This document shows, piece after piece, positions 53,119-62,600 of a DNA stretch of 64,000 bases. The stretch covers positions 30,194-94,193 of the forward strand of contig CAZIQF010000003.1 in NCBI GenBank assembly GCA_964541525.1. The letters are read 5' to 3'. The stretch's first letter is position 1, and every line of letters starts with the position of its first letter. The position numbers were made by a program, and so were the translations under genes. The stretch is from UBA1737 sp964541525 (lineage in GTDB: Bacteria > Bacillota_I > Bacilli_A > ML615J-28 > CAG-313). The notes beneath the pieces were generated by a model, which was not told the DNA's origin, did no database searches, and saw only the letters and a list, made by a program, of their open reading frames with translations.

Positions 53119-53852
53119 TCTTTAATCTCCCATTCATAGCTAAGAGCTGACATAATATAGATTGGAGCAACTTGCGTTCTTAAAATTCTTGGACCTAATG
53201 AAATTGGCAAAAAATCTGCTTGCTTTAACATTTCTACTTCTTTATCACTAATTCCCCCTTCAGGTCCTACCAAAATCAAAACATTTTGATATTTTTTATC
53301 TTTTAATAGTTTTTTTAGTGAATCATCAGCACTTGATTGTTCATATGCGTAAAGACATAAATCATAATCAGCTTTTAAATTTAGAAGTTCTTTGAAAGTA
53401 TAAACCATTTCTACTTCCATAACCTTAATTCGATGGCTTTGTTCAGCGGCTTCTTTAGCAATTTTTAAATATCGATTGTTTTTCTTGGCTAATTGTTCTT
53501 GATTAACTTTAACAATCGAACGTTCCATCATCACCGGAATATATTTACTAGCACCTAATTCACAAATATAGTCAATAACTTCTTCAGTTTTTTCTTTTCG
53601 AACCAATCCTTGAGCTATTGTTACAGAATATGGTAATTCTTTTTGTTCATGTAATTCTGTTTCCACTTCTAAAGTTACTAATGTTTTAGTTATTTCCATG
53701 ATTTTTGCAATCCAACTAGTTTTTTGATTACTAACATAAACTTTTGTTCCAATTTTCATTCGCATGACATGAACAATATGATGATAATCGTCTCCATCAA
53801 TATAGATTAGTGGTAATTCTATTTTTGAAGGTTCTACAAAATAACGTTGCAT
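53115..53852 (-). CDS. rsmE: 16S rRNA (uracil-1498-N3)-methyltransferase
   Basis: A 245-residue SPOUT methyltransferase acting on U1498 of 16S rRNA. Start at ATG 53852 (MQRYFVEPSKI) with AAAGGA 9 nt upstream. An N-terminal PUA-like domain (DDYHHIVHVMRMKIGTKVYVSN) leads to QGLVRKEKTEEVIDYICELGASKYIPVMMERSIVK (near residue 83-118), EAAEQSHRIKVMEV, and the SAM knot ILVGPEGGISDKEVEML / SLGPRILRTQVAPIYIMSAL. prmA, its common upstream neighbour, is absent. Confidence 0.95.
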   Translation of the reverse strand: MQRYFVEPSKIELPLIYIDGDDYHHIVHVMRMKIGTKVYVSNQKTSWIAKIMEITKTLVTLEVETELHEQKELPYSVTIAQGLVRKEKTEEVIDYICELGASKYIPVMMERSIVKVNQEQLAKKNNRYLKIAKEAAEQSHRIKVMEVEMVYTFKELLNLKADYDLCLYAYEQSSADDSLKKLLKDKKYQNVLILVGPEGGISDKEVEMLKQADFLPISLGPRILRTQVAPIYIMSALSYEWEIKE

Positions 53853-53925
53853 AGTAAAACTTCCTTTCCTCATTTTAATATTATAACAAAAAAACCTAAT
53901 TTTTGCAAGAATAAGTGACTATAAC

Positions 53926-53953
53926 AAAAAGAGTAAGTAAAAACTTACTCTTA
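53926..53953 (-). terminator. Terminator after the GDPD lipoprotein gene
   Basis: On the minus strand AAGAGTAAGT pairs with ACTTACTCTT around TTTT, followed by T residues; it starts 5 bases after the stop. Confidence 0.85.
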
Positions 53954-53958
53954 ATCTG

Positions 53959-56730
53959 TTAACTCCATTTTGCGTATAAAGTTAAATTACCTGTTGTTCC
54001 AATCTTTATTTCCGTAACTTGTGGTCCTGAACAATCACTTGTTAAATACCAACCCAAGAATGTCTTATTTCCCGTTGGAATTGGTAGAATAAATTCATCA
54101 TTAATTGTATATGTTAAATGTGTCGAAGGCATCGTTACACTAACTGATGAGTCCATTTCTTCAATATATTTTACTGGATAATCATTAAATACCGAAATAT
54201 TTGTACCTTGAGCCCATTGATGGAATCTAAACCAAATTTGAATTTTGCCTGCAGATGTCGGTGTATATGTAGTATCATATGCTGGATAACCATTCTTGAT
54301 TGCATTATATAAATATGGATCCATTCCTTGATATTTAACTAAATATTGAGAACTATTTAAAAAATAATTATCATCAATCTCTAATTTTGCAGTTCCATCA
54401 CTATTTCTAATTAAAGGCTTATATAATATGTTGGAAATAGTTTTTTCAAATGCATATTTATCAATTGCTTTTAATTCATCGATTGAACTAAAAGTTGCTG
54501 TAGTTGAATTTCTAGTTAATGTATAAGTACCATTATTTATCGTTAAGCCATTAATGTTACTTGCATTATCCTTTATCCAAGTAAACAAATCAATATAAAA
54601 TTCATTGATAAAATCAGATTTAGTTTCCCAATGAACTTCTTTTATACTGCTTAAATTACCAACATAAGTAATTGTATAATTAATTATTTCATATGATGCA
54701 GTAATCGTTTGATCTTCTCTAATATTTCTTAATGATTTGTCCCAACCTATGAATTCATAACCTAATCTAGTTGGATCATTCGGAGCAGCTACAGTTTTCC
54801 CTTTTTCGACTAATGTTTCTTTCAAAATTGTTCCATCATAATCTACAAATGTAACTGTATATTGTTCTTTTGGTTCATTACTACTTTCAGGTAATACTAG
54901 TTTACTCATTAAATGCCAATCACATGTAACATAATCAACACCCTTGTTAATCCATTCTTGAACTACATCATAATCGACCCATTGAGTATAAGTATATGTA
55001 GAAATTTTGATTCCTTGTTCCTTATATTTTGCAAGCCATTCTTCACTATTACTATAACTTCCAGTTGTATTAATACTTATATCTAAATTATACTCTATAC
55101 AAAGATTAAATGTCGTTTCACTTTCACATGAATTTACTAAATATTGACATTCAACATCAGAATAACCATTATTTCTAGTCCAAATTAAACAATTATATTG
55201 TGAACCTAGGAAAATAACTTTGTTACGCATTTCATGCTTTTCAATAATATCCATTAATGCTTGCATTCTTGATTGATCACTATTTGTAATTCCAGCTGAT
55301 GATTTTAATTCAATTACCGCTTTTACATTATATTGTTTACATATTTCTAAATAACGTTCAAGGCTACAAATCTTTGATGTATACGGTGAACCTGTAACAC
55401 TACCATTATTTGCGGGGTATCCAGCACTACGCGATTTAGTTATTTCTACATCTTTTAATACTGCCCAATCAGTATTTGCAATCGTATAATCACCAAAAGT
55501 ATCGTCATGAGACAATACAAAAACACCATCTTTTGTTTGTTTTAAGTCCACTTCCACTGCTTGATATTTAAGTTTGGTAATTGCATACATAATCGCTTCT
55601 TCAGTATTCATTATTCCATAATAACATCCTGCATGACCAATAAACTCAACATCATAATTCCATACTATCTCAACATTTCGTTTCAGTGTTTGTTTATTAC
55701 CAGCACTATCACTTACTTCATATGTAATTTCTTGAATTCCATATTCAGTTGGATCATAACTTTCAATAACAATAATTTGATTAGAAATATCTCCATCAAC
55801 ATTATCAATTGCTTCAACATCTGCTAATAAATCAATGGTTTTACCCCAATTAATCGTTAGTTTATCTATAGCACCAGCCTGTAGTTGTAATCTTGGTTTT
55901 TCTGTATCAGGGACTGTTACAATAATTTGAATTGTTTTAAAAATAGTTTCATCATAAGTTGATATAATTTTTAAAGTAGTTTTACCGACTTGTAAAGCAG
56001 TAATAATTCCATTATCACTAATTGAAATAATGTCAGTATCCTCTACTTCAAAGCGCACTTCTTGAACTGCTTCAGCTGGTAAGACTTGATATGATAATTG
56101 ATAAGTTTCAGCACATAATAACTCAATTTGTGATACAGCAACAATTTCGGTTGGCTTTATTATTCGCTTTGATACATTAACTATGATTGCTTTATAAATA
56201 GTTTCATCACATGTTGATATAATTTTTAAAGTAGTTTGTCCTACTTGTAAAGCCGTAATTACTCCACCATCACCAATTGAAATAATATCAGTGTCTCCTA
56301 CTTCAAATCGCACTTCTTGAACTGCTTCAGCTGGTAAAACTTGATATATTAAATCATACTGTTCTTCAACGATTAAATTGATTTCAGAAACACTACTAAT
56401 TTCAGTTGGTTTTACTATTTTTTTCGTTACTTTAACATCAATATAAAATGGTTCAACCTTTTTATTATCTTTAACCCTAACTTTAATCGTAGTTGTCCCT
56501 GCTTTTAATCCTGTAACAATATGATCATTAATCATAATAATTTCTTGATCATATTCAGAATATTCTAAATCAGCTAAATCAAAATTATCATTGATTAGTT
56601 CAATTTGAAAAGTTTCTTCAATAAATAAATTAATTTGACTAGTATTAAGTTCAAGCTTTTTAGTTTTCTTACATGAACTAATCGATACTAATAATATTAG
56701 AATCCAAAATAAATAAATCAGTTTTTTCAT
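53959..56730 (-). CDS. Multidomain lipoprotein: BIG2 repeats, GDPD domain, InlB-type repeats
   Basis: A 923-residue secreted lipoprotein (lipobox ISSC, Cys at residue 20). Order: three bacterial Ig-like (BIG2) domains (about 25-270), an Ig-like DUF5011-type domain (about 275-355), a glycerophosphodiester phosphodiesterase barrel (about 360-620), one InlB B-repeat (about 628-685), and an unrecognised module closed by FLGWYLTSDCSG...LTLYAKWS (686-923). GDPD catalytic marks VEVDLKQTKDGVFVLSHDDTF and AVIELKS are present, but the usual HRG...ENT reads GHAGCYYGIMNTEEA, so one metal-binding Glu is Met. BIG2 domains 2 and 3 are near-identical. It probably acts on glycerophosphodiesters or teichoic-acid-like material at the surface; substrate unknown. 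Confidence 0.85.
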   Translation of the reverse strand: MKKLIYLFWILILLVSISSCKKTKKLELNTSQINLFIEETFQIELINDNFDLADLEYSEYDQEIIMINDHIVTGLKAGTTTIKVRVKDNKKVEPFYIDVKVTKKIVKPTEISSVSEINLIVEEQYDLIYQVLPAEAVQEVRFEVGDTDIISIGDGGVITALQVGQTTLKIISTCDETIYKAIIVNVSKRIIKPTEIVAVSQIELLCAETYQLSYQVLPAEAVQEVRFEVEDTDIISISDNGIITALQVGKTTLKIISTYDETIFKTIQIIVTVPDTEKPRLQLQAGAIDKLTINWGKTIDLLADVEAIDNVDGDISNQIIVIESYDPTEYGIQEITYEVSDSAGNKQTLKRNVEIVWNYDVEFIGHAGCYYGIMNTEEAIMYAITKLKYQAVEVDLKQTKDGVFVLSHDDTFGDYTIANTDWAVLKDVEITKSRSAGYPANNGSVTGSPYTSKICSLERYLEICKQYNVKAVIELKSSAGITNSDQSRMQALMDIIEKHEMRNKVIFLGSQYNCLIWTRNNGYSDVECQYLVNSCESETTFNLCIEYNLDISINTTGSYSNSEEWLAKYKEQGIKISTYTYTQWVDYDVVQEWINKGVDYVTCDWHLMSKLVLPESSNEPKEQYTVTFVDYDGTILKETLVEKGKTVAAPNDPTRLGYEFIGWDKSLRNIREDQTITASYEIINYTITYVGNLSSIKEVHWETKSDFINEFYIDLFTWIKDNASNINGLTINNGTYTLTRNSTTATFSSIDELKAIDKYAFEKTISNILYKPLIRNSDGTAKLEIDDNYFLNSSQYLVKYQGMDPYLYNAIKNGYPAYDTTYTPTSAGKIQIWFRFHQWAQGTNISVFNDYPVKYIEEMDSSVSVTMPSTHLTYTINDEFILPIPTGNKTFLGWYLTSDCSGPQVTEIKIGTTGNLTLYAKWS
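55912..56421 (-). repeat. Tandem 255-bp repeat encoding BIG2 domains 2 and 3
   Basis: The stretch coding for YQVLPAEAVQEVRFEV occurs at about 56301-56346 and again at 56046-56093, exactly 255 bases (85 codons) apart, with matching sequence around both (TDIISI, ITALQVG, TTLKIIST). The few base differences show a recent in-frame duplication. Confidence 0.8.
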
Positions 56731-56814
56731 AACACATTTCTCCTCGTTTCTAGTTATATTATATCATTAAAAGATTGATTTTAGAAAGTAATATTATCTT
56801 TTTTTTACTTAAAT

Positions 56815-56843
56815 TTGCAACTTTAATAAAAATGTGATATAAT
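56815..56843 (+). promoter_or_regulatory. Promoter of the DtxR-family regulator gene
   Basis: TTGCAA (56815-56820), 17 bases, TATAAT (56838-56843), with extended TGA before the -10. AAGGAG lies 9 bases before the ATG. Confidence 0.75.
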
Positions 56844-56867
56844 TTACCTATCAAGGAGAATAAAGTT

Positions 56868-57230
56868 ATGCGTATATATGAATCATCAGAAGATTATTTA
56901 GAAAGAATTTTAATTTTACAAAAAAAATTAGGAGTGGTTCGTTCAATTGATATTGCAAATGATATGAATTATTCGAAAGCAAGTATTTCTAGAGCAATCA
57001 AAAAATTACGTGAAGAAGCGTTAATTACAATTGGTAATGGTGGTAATATCATCCTAACTGATGAAGGTTTACGCCTTGCTAACCATATTTATGAACGTCA
57101 TACCATTTTAACTGAATTCTTTATTTCACTTGGTGTCGATGAAACGATTGCTGAAAAAGATGCATGCAAAATTGAACATGACTTAAGTAATGAATCATTT
57201 GATGCATTAAAAAAATATCTAAATAAATAA
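56868..57230 (+). CDS. DtxR/MntR-family metal-dependent repressor
   Basis: A 120-residue regulator. The N-terminal winged helix (EDYLERILILQKKLGVVRSIDIANDMNYSKASISRAIKKLREEALI) binds DNA; the C-terminal half dimerises. Ligand positions by alignment with known family members: D9 and E12, H78, C100, E103 and H104 (KDACKIEH). D9 is as in MntR (DtxR has Met), while C100 is as in DtxR (MntR has Glu), so metal preference is not obvious. The short form lacks the SH3-like domain, as in MntR. No metal transporter gene is adjacent, so its targets are elsewhere. Confidence 0.9.
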   Translation: MRIYESSEDYLERILILQKKLGVVRSIDIANDMNYSKASISRAIKKLREEALITIGNGGNIILTDEGLRLANHIYERHTILTEFFISLGVDETIAEKDACKIEHDLSNESFDALKKYLNK

Positions 57231-57258
57231 AACTGGATAGGTCAAGCTATCCAGTTTT
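57230..57258. terminator. Bidirectional terminator between the DtxR-type and GH5 genes
   Basis: AAACTGGATAG pairs with CTATCCAGTTT around a 6-nt loop, followed by T on the plus strand and preceded by A-rich sequence. The right arm encodes the last codons of the GH5 gene. Confidence 0.85.
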
Positions 57259-58638
57259 TTTAGTTGGAAGTCCAAATTTACTTCTAACCCACGATTTATA
57301 CCAAATACCCCACTCTTTCAATCCAGAATCGCTAAAATCAGTCAGAGATTGATTAGATGGAAGCAAAATTGAAGCACTACCATTGCTGTTAGAAATATTC
57401 CACGCAACATAGCTGATATTATACTGATCTAAAATTCGGTACCAATTAGTAATACTTTCATAATCAATTAAGCCATCTCCACTACTATTCATTCCACCAT
57501 GTTCACTAATGAAGACCGGAAAACCTTTTTGATAAGCTGTTCTTACTTGTTCAAAGTTATAATGACCATTGGCATAGAAATGATAAGTATACATAATATT
57601 ATCATACCCTTCTAGTGGTGAAGCCATTACACTATTTAAATCGGCTGTCCATTTTGGATTACCTACTAAAATAATCGCATCTGCATCATTTTCACGAATT
57701 TTTGGAATTACCAAATTAGCATAAGCTTTACACTCTGCCCAAGTTGTATCGCCATTCGGTTCATTCATAATTTCATATAAAATATTATCATAGTCTTTAA
57801 ACTCTTCGGATATTCGACTAAAGAATTCCATCGCTTCAGCTTTATAATATAGTGGATTTTTATCATTAACATTGGTTGCACCAACCATATGCCAATCTAC
57901 AATAACATACATATCTAGTTCCGTAGCAATTTTGATTCCTTCTACTATTTTACTATATAGAAAAGCTTGATTTGATTCATCAGTTTCACAATAACCATCT
58001 TCTGATGTGTATAATGCAAGTCTAATAACATTTATACCAAACTCATTATGAATTGCATCAAAAGATTCATAATTTACATAACGATTAAACCATTGTAATC
58101 CATGCGTAGAAAGACCAATTAATTGAAATTTTTCACCATATTCATCAACTAAATCAGCACCATTAACAGATAATTTACCATGGTCAGAAAAACCATTATT
58201 CACATAAGCCACCCTCTCTCCTTTTAAACCACACATTTTACAAATTGGTCGTTTATAGCCGTAATGATCATCGGTTGCTTTAATCGTAATTTCATAACGA
58301 TATGAATGCATGCCTGTTGCAGGATAAATTACTTCTTGAGTATATCCACAATCACAACAAGTTTTTCGATAATATCCATCTTCTGAACAAGTTGCTAGAA
58401 CTTCTTCTTCTTCAAAAACATGGTTTTTCTTTTGTTCTGAACGTTCGCTAACTTTACCACATTGGATACATTTATATTCAGCATAAACAGTAGTATTACA
58501 TTTTGTTCCCTCAGGAAAAACCCATTCATATGCTATACATTCGTGGTTATCTATTTCTGAATCAGCATTATTTTTTTTACAACTATTTATACTAATGATA
58601 CAAACAAATAATATAATTAAAAATTTAACTTTTTTCAT
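57247..58638 (-). CDS. GH5 family glycoside hydrolase lipoprotein (cellulase-like)
   Basis: A 463-residue secreted lipoprotein (lipobox INSC, Cys at residue 20). Residues ~30-145 hold a Cys-rich region with repeated CxxCG-type pairs (CIQCGK, CCDCGY, CKMCGL), seen as surface spacers in many gut Firmicute proteins. A GH5 (subfamily-2-like) barrel fills ~155-450: LIGLSTHGLQWF, the acid/base glutamate in ILYEIMNEPNGD near 288, YTYHFYANGHYN near 345 and the nucleophile in VFISEHGGMNSSGDG near 373. It should cut beta-1,4-glucan-type polymers; the true substrate is unknown. Last codons overlap a terminator. Confidence 0.88.
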   Translation of the reverse strand: MKKVKFLIILFVCIISINSCKKNNADSEIDNHECIAYEWVFPEGTKCNTTVYAEYKCIQCGKVSERSEQKKNHVFEEEEVLATCSEDGYYRKTCCDCGYTQEVIYPATGMHSYRYEITIKATDDHYGYKRPICKMCGLKGERVAYVNNGFSDHGKLSVNGADLVDEYGEKFQLIGLSTHGLQWFNRYVNYESFDAIHNEFGINVIRLALYTSEDGYCETDESNQAFLYSKIVEGIKIATELDMYVIVDWHMVGATNVNDKNPLYYKAEAMEFFSRISEEFKDYDNILYEIMNEPNGDTTWAECKAYANLVIPKIRENDADAIILVGNPKWTADLNSVMASPLEGYDNIMYTYHFYANGHYNFEQVRTAYQKGFPVFISEHGGMNSSGDGLIDYESITNWYRILDQYNISYVAWNISNSNGSASILLPSNQSLTDFSDSGLKEWGIWYKSWVRSKFGLPTKKTG

Positions 58639-58652
58639 TTTTACCCTTTAAT

Positions 58653-59489
58653 TTAAATATTTTTCTTCTCTAATAATTTTTCATCTTTAATTAACTTCTT
58701 TCCAACATAACTTAAAACTAACCATAATACAATACCTACAATTAAAGTAATAACACAGGCAATTACTGCATCCATAAATAAATCTAAAGTTAGGATTTCA
58801 GTTAATGTATCATTAAACATACTACCATCAACTTTGCCTTGTTGAAATGGAAAGAAAAGATAATGACAATTACCCCATAAAATATAACAGTAATTATCGA
58901 TATTAATATCATAACCACTTTTTACTAAATCAGAATAACACCATAAACAAAAGACACAAGCTAGAATTACAATACCACCATAAACAATTGATGAGTATTT
59001 GAACGCAATCTTTTTAATATAGTGAATTCGGCAAATAAAGTAACCGATGATTAGCAACATTAAAACAATTAATCCAATTAAGATACCATAAAATAAATTA
59101 AATAAAACTTTAACATCTTTCATGTGAACAACTGCTTGCTCACCAAAGATTGATACATTATCTGTTTCTTTACCATTGACTCTAACGTCATCCATGACAA
59201 GTTCAAAACTATCTAAATCAGTAAATAAATAGTCAACAATATGGTGAATAATGATATTTAATTGTTCATCACTAAAATAAGCAATTTTATTGTTTTCGCC
59301 ATTGATAAAATAAATTGGTTTTCTAGTTTCTTCACCTGCTTCATTAATTGTTGCGTATATACCATTTTTTGCAAATTGTTTTTCATAAAAACTTGGTGAC
59401 TTAGCACAAGCAAAAGCTGGAATCAAAATACATACTAAAAATAGACTTAAGCTAAAGATCACAACTAAAATTCGATCAATTATTTTCAT
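58653..59489 (-). CDS. DUF1461 (TIGR01906) integral membrane protein
   Basis: A 278-residue membrane protein from ATG 59489 (AAGAGG 8 nt upstream). One N-terminal helix (about residues 6-28), an extracellular domain of ~100 residues (SFYEKQFAKNGIY, VDYLFTD, FGEQAVVHMKDVKVLF), then three to four helices (about 128-150, 160-182, 195-210 and 232-260). HMKDVK after the extracellular loop is typical of the family. Function unknown. It sits between the GH5 lipoprotein gene (14 bases downstream) and the large amidase, with no terminator before the GH5 gene, so the two are probably co-transcribed. Confidence 0.75.
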   Translation of the reverse strand: MKIIDRILVVIFSLSLFLVCILIPAFACAKSPSFYEKQFAKNGIYATINEAGEETRKPIYFINGENNKIAYFSDEQLNIIIHHIVDYLFTDLDSFELVMDDVRVNGKETDNVSIFGEQAVVHMKDVKVLFNLFYGILIGLIVLMLLIIGYFICRIHYIKKIAFKYSSIVYGGIVILACVFCLWCYSDLVKSGYDINIDNYCYILWGNCHYLFFPFQQGKVDGSMFNDTLTEILTLDLFMDAVIACVITLIVGIVLWLVLSYVGKKLIKDEKLLEKKNI

Positions 59490-59565
59490 TTTGTCCACCT
59501 CTTATTTTTATCTAATTATAGCACAATAATCACAAATATGCAAAATAAAACTCTTAAAACAAATA

Positions 59566-59595
59566 AAACTGCAACTAGTTTTAACTAATTGCAGT
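59566..59595 (-). terminator. Terminator after the large amidase gene
   Basis: On the minus strand ACTGCAATTAGT pairs with ACTAGTTGCAGT (one mismatch) around TAAA, followed by TTTTAT. It lies 18 bases after the stop. Confidence 0.82.
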
Positions 59596-59612
59596 AATAC
59601 TTTTATTATAAA

Positions 59613-62600
59613 TTATTCAGTATAAGAACCATGAACAACACTTGAGAATGTAGCAGTTTTACTGACACCAGTAGAATTGTTAGTAACAGTTACAGTATAA
59701 CTAACTGTTGTTGTTTCTAATGGAATTGAAGTTATACGACCTTGATTATTTAAAATATTAGTATTATTTGATTTCATTGAAATTGTATAACCACTCATAT
59801 TCATAACCATATCATATTCAGCATTAACTAAAGCCATAAACTTATACCATGGATCACCACTATTTTGAAGTAATGTTTGTGGACAATCTTTACCACTAAA
59901 TGCATGATGGCCATAAACTCTAGTTGTATCTAATCCTTTTTTCTTAAGCAAGTTAGCAACAAGTTGAGCAGTATAATGATAAGTAAGCCATAAATCACTA
60001 CCTTCATTACATGCAGTTTCAATTCCAATTGAGTTTTGATTGCCACCACCATTACAAATATATTTATATGAAGAATTATAATATAATGCAGCAATATAAT
60101 AGTAACCATTTACAACTTTCCATGCTGGTCCAAACCAAGTATAACGAGTTGATGTATATCCACTTGGCAAAGCAATACTTGATTTAGTACCATTGATTGT
60201 TAAGTAACCACCTGATCTACCATATGTAGGTTTAGTATTTGAAGTTGCTTTTACACCAGAATTGGTCCAACTAACAGTTCTTGAACCATCACCTGCATGT
60301 GCAGCTTTTTGTGTATCTGGCATACATTGGAAAATACCATCATTACCAGTTGTATAATGCCACGATGAACTCATTGTTCCTGCTTTATATTGATTATAAA
60401 GTGATAGGGCAGTACGATCTCCATCAACTGAAGCTTGAGGCATACCATTATAGTGAACAGTAATAAATTCAACACTTGAAAAAGCAGTACGACTTGGATT
60501 AAAATATCTAGATTTATCAACACTATAAGGGGTATTGAATAGATAATTTGAAACAGAACCAATAACATCAGTATAATAAGTTCCATATGCAACATTTAGA
60601 TTTCTAATTACAAATACTTCTTCATTATGCGCTTGTGCAATGTATTTGAAGAAAGCAGATTCTGAAAGTGGTATGACTGTTACACCAAATGTAAGATTTA
60701 CACTTGATCCTGCAACATATGCTTTAATTTCAGCATATCCCGCTTTGATTCCAGTAACAACACCATTTTCATCAACTGTTGCAATACTAGGATTTAATGA
60801 TTCCCATGAAATTATTAAACTAGGATTTTTAACAGCCTTAGCTTTAATTGAAATAGTATTTTCAGGTTCTACATAAGAATCTGTAACAAATGAACCATCA
60901 ATAAAGTCATTGATTTCAGCAAATGTGCTCCATTTTGCAGTAAGAACTAAATCACCAGCCATTGTTGCAGTAATACTTGAAATCTTAGTATCTGATTCAT
61001 CATACCAACCTAAGAAACTTCTTCCATCTGTAACTTTTAGTTTTGGCAAATCAAATTCATCACCATATTGATACGAATAGATAAACTCACTAGGAATACT
61101 AAAAGTAGACCATACTGATTCTTTTCTTTCATCACTCCAGTAAGATGCAGTACTATTAGTCAAGAATTCATTTAAACGTTTATATGTTGTATAAGCAGAA
61201 GTCCATACAGATTGAGTTTCATTAATATTAATCATTATATCATCAAATTTTACAAGCCAATTAATCCATAAATCATGATAACTAGAAGAATGGACAAAAT
61301 AATTTTCATCAATTGTTGTTTCATCATAGTTCATATTATAGAATGGATAACTACCAGCTGCACCTGTTGACCAAGATGCAAGTACTTCTGTCTTAAACGC
61401 ATCGACACCATTTGTAGCTTTTGACCATTCATAATATTGACTCCAAAAATATGTTGTAAATTCTTCATAACTTGCAACACGCGTTGAAGCAAGTTCGCCT
61501 TCTTCATAAATATAGCTAATCACATAACCTTCGCCAGTAATTTCTAACCAATTAGCATATAGAGTTACATCTGCTACACAAGTTGTTGAAATTGAAGTTA
61601 TTTTATTCATGCCTTCAGGATCTAAACTCCAACCTAAGAAAGCATAACCGTCACGTTTTGCAGTGGATAATTTAACTCCTTCACCTTGAGTGAATGTTGT
61701 TGGGTATCCTGTTGCATGAGTTGCAGGTGCATCAATTGAATCATTCATTACATAATTAATATTATGAACTGGAGCAGGTGCATTTAAATCATACCATTTT
61801 GCATAAACGGTGCATCCTTTATTTACACTAGTAACTGGTTCTCCGTTAAAATCACTTGATAAATACCATCCTAAGAACATATGACCAACTTTTACTGGTT
61901 CAACTAATTTTACACTTGTTCCTTTTAAAGCATGATTGATTACATATTCCGATGTTACTACTGTTTTTCCATTATAACCAGTTGTAGGAGTTGGAACAAC
62001 ACTTCTTAAATAATTAAATGTATCATAGCCAGTTGTTGATGAAGATAATAATCCTTGTGTACCATAGAAATATCCATCAAGAACAAAACCAAAGCCAGCT
62101 TTATAGCTAGTTGATGTTGGAGTAAGTGTATATTTATAACTAACTAGTTGAATAATATGACTTGTAAGATAATGATATTTTTCTTTATATGGACTAGTTC
62201 CTAAGAAACCACCAACAGCTTCATTTCCACTAATACTATCAAAGAAAAGTTCACTATAACCATCAGCTGCTCCTGTTTTACCTGTCGAAGTTGCATTATA
62301 TAAAGCATATGGATCACCATATTGTTTAGAAAAACCATCCCAATCACTAACTCTTAAAGATGATGCTACTTTCGAAGAATTTAACAAATTATTTTCACTT
62401 AAATATTGATAAAAATCTGCCATAAAGACTTCTGGAAGTGTAGATACACTATCAATTCCAGATCCATCACTAACAGTTCCAGTTGTCCAAGACCATGAAC
62501 CATCACTTAATTCATAATTAATTGTATATGAATCATCTGCCCATCTCGCATAAATATTCGTTTCAGAACCTTTGGTTGTAATTGGTTCACCTGAAAACTC

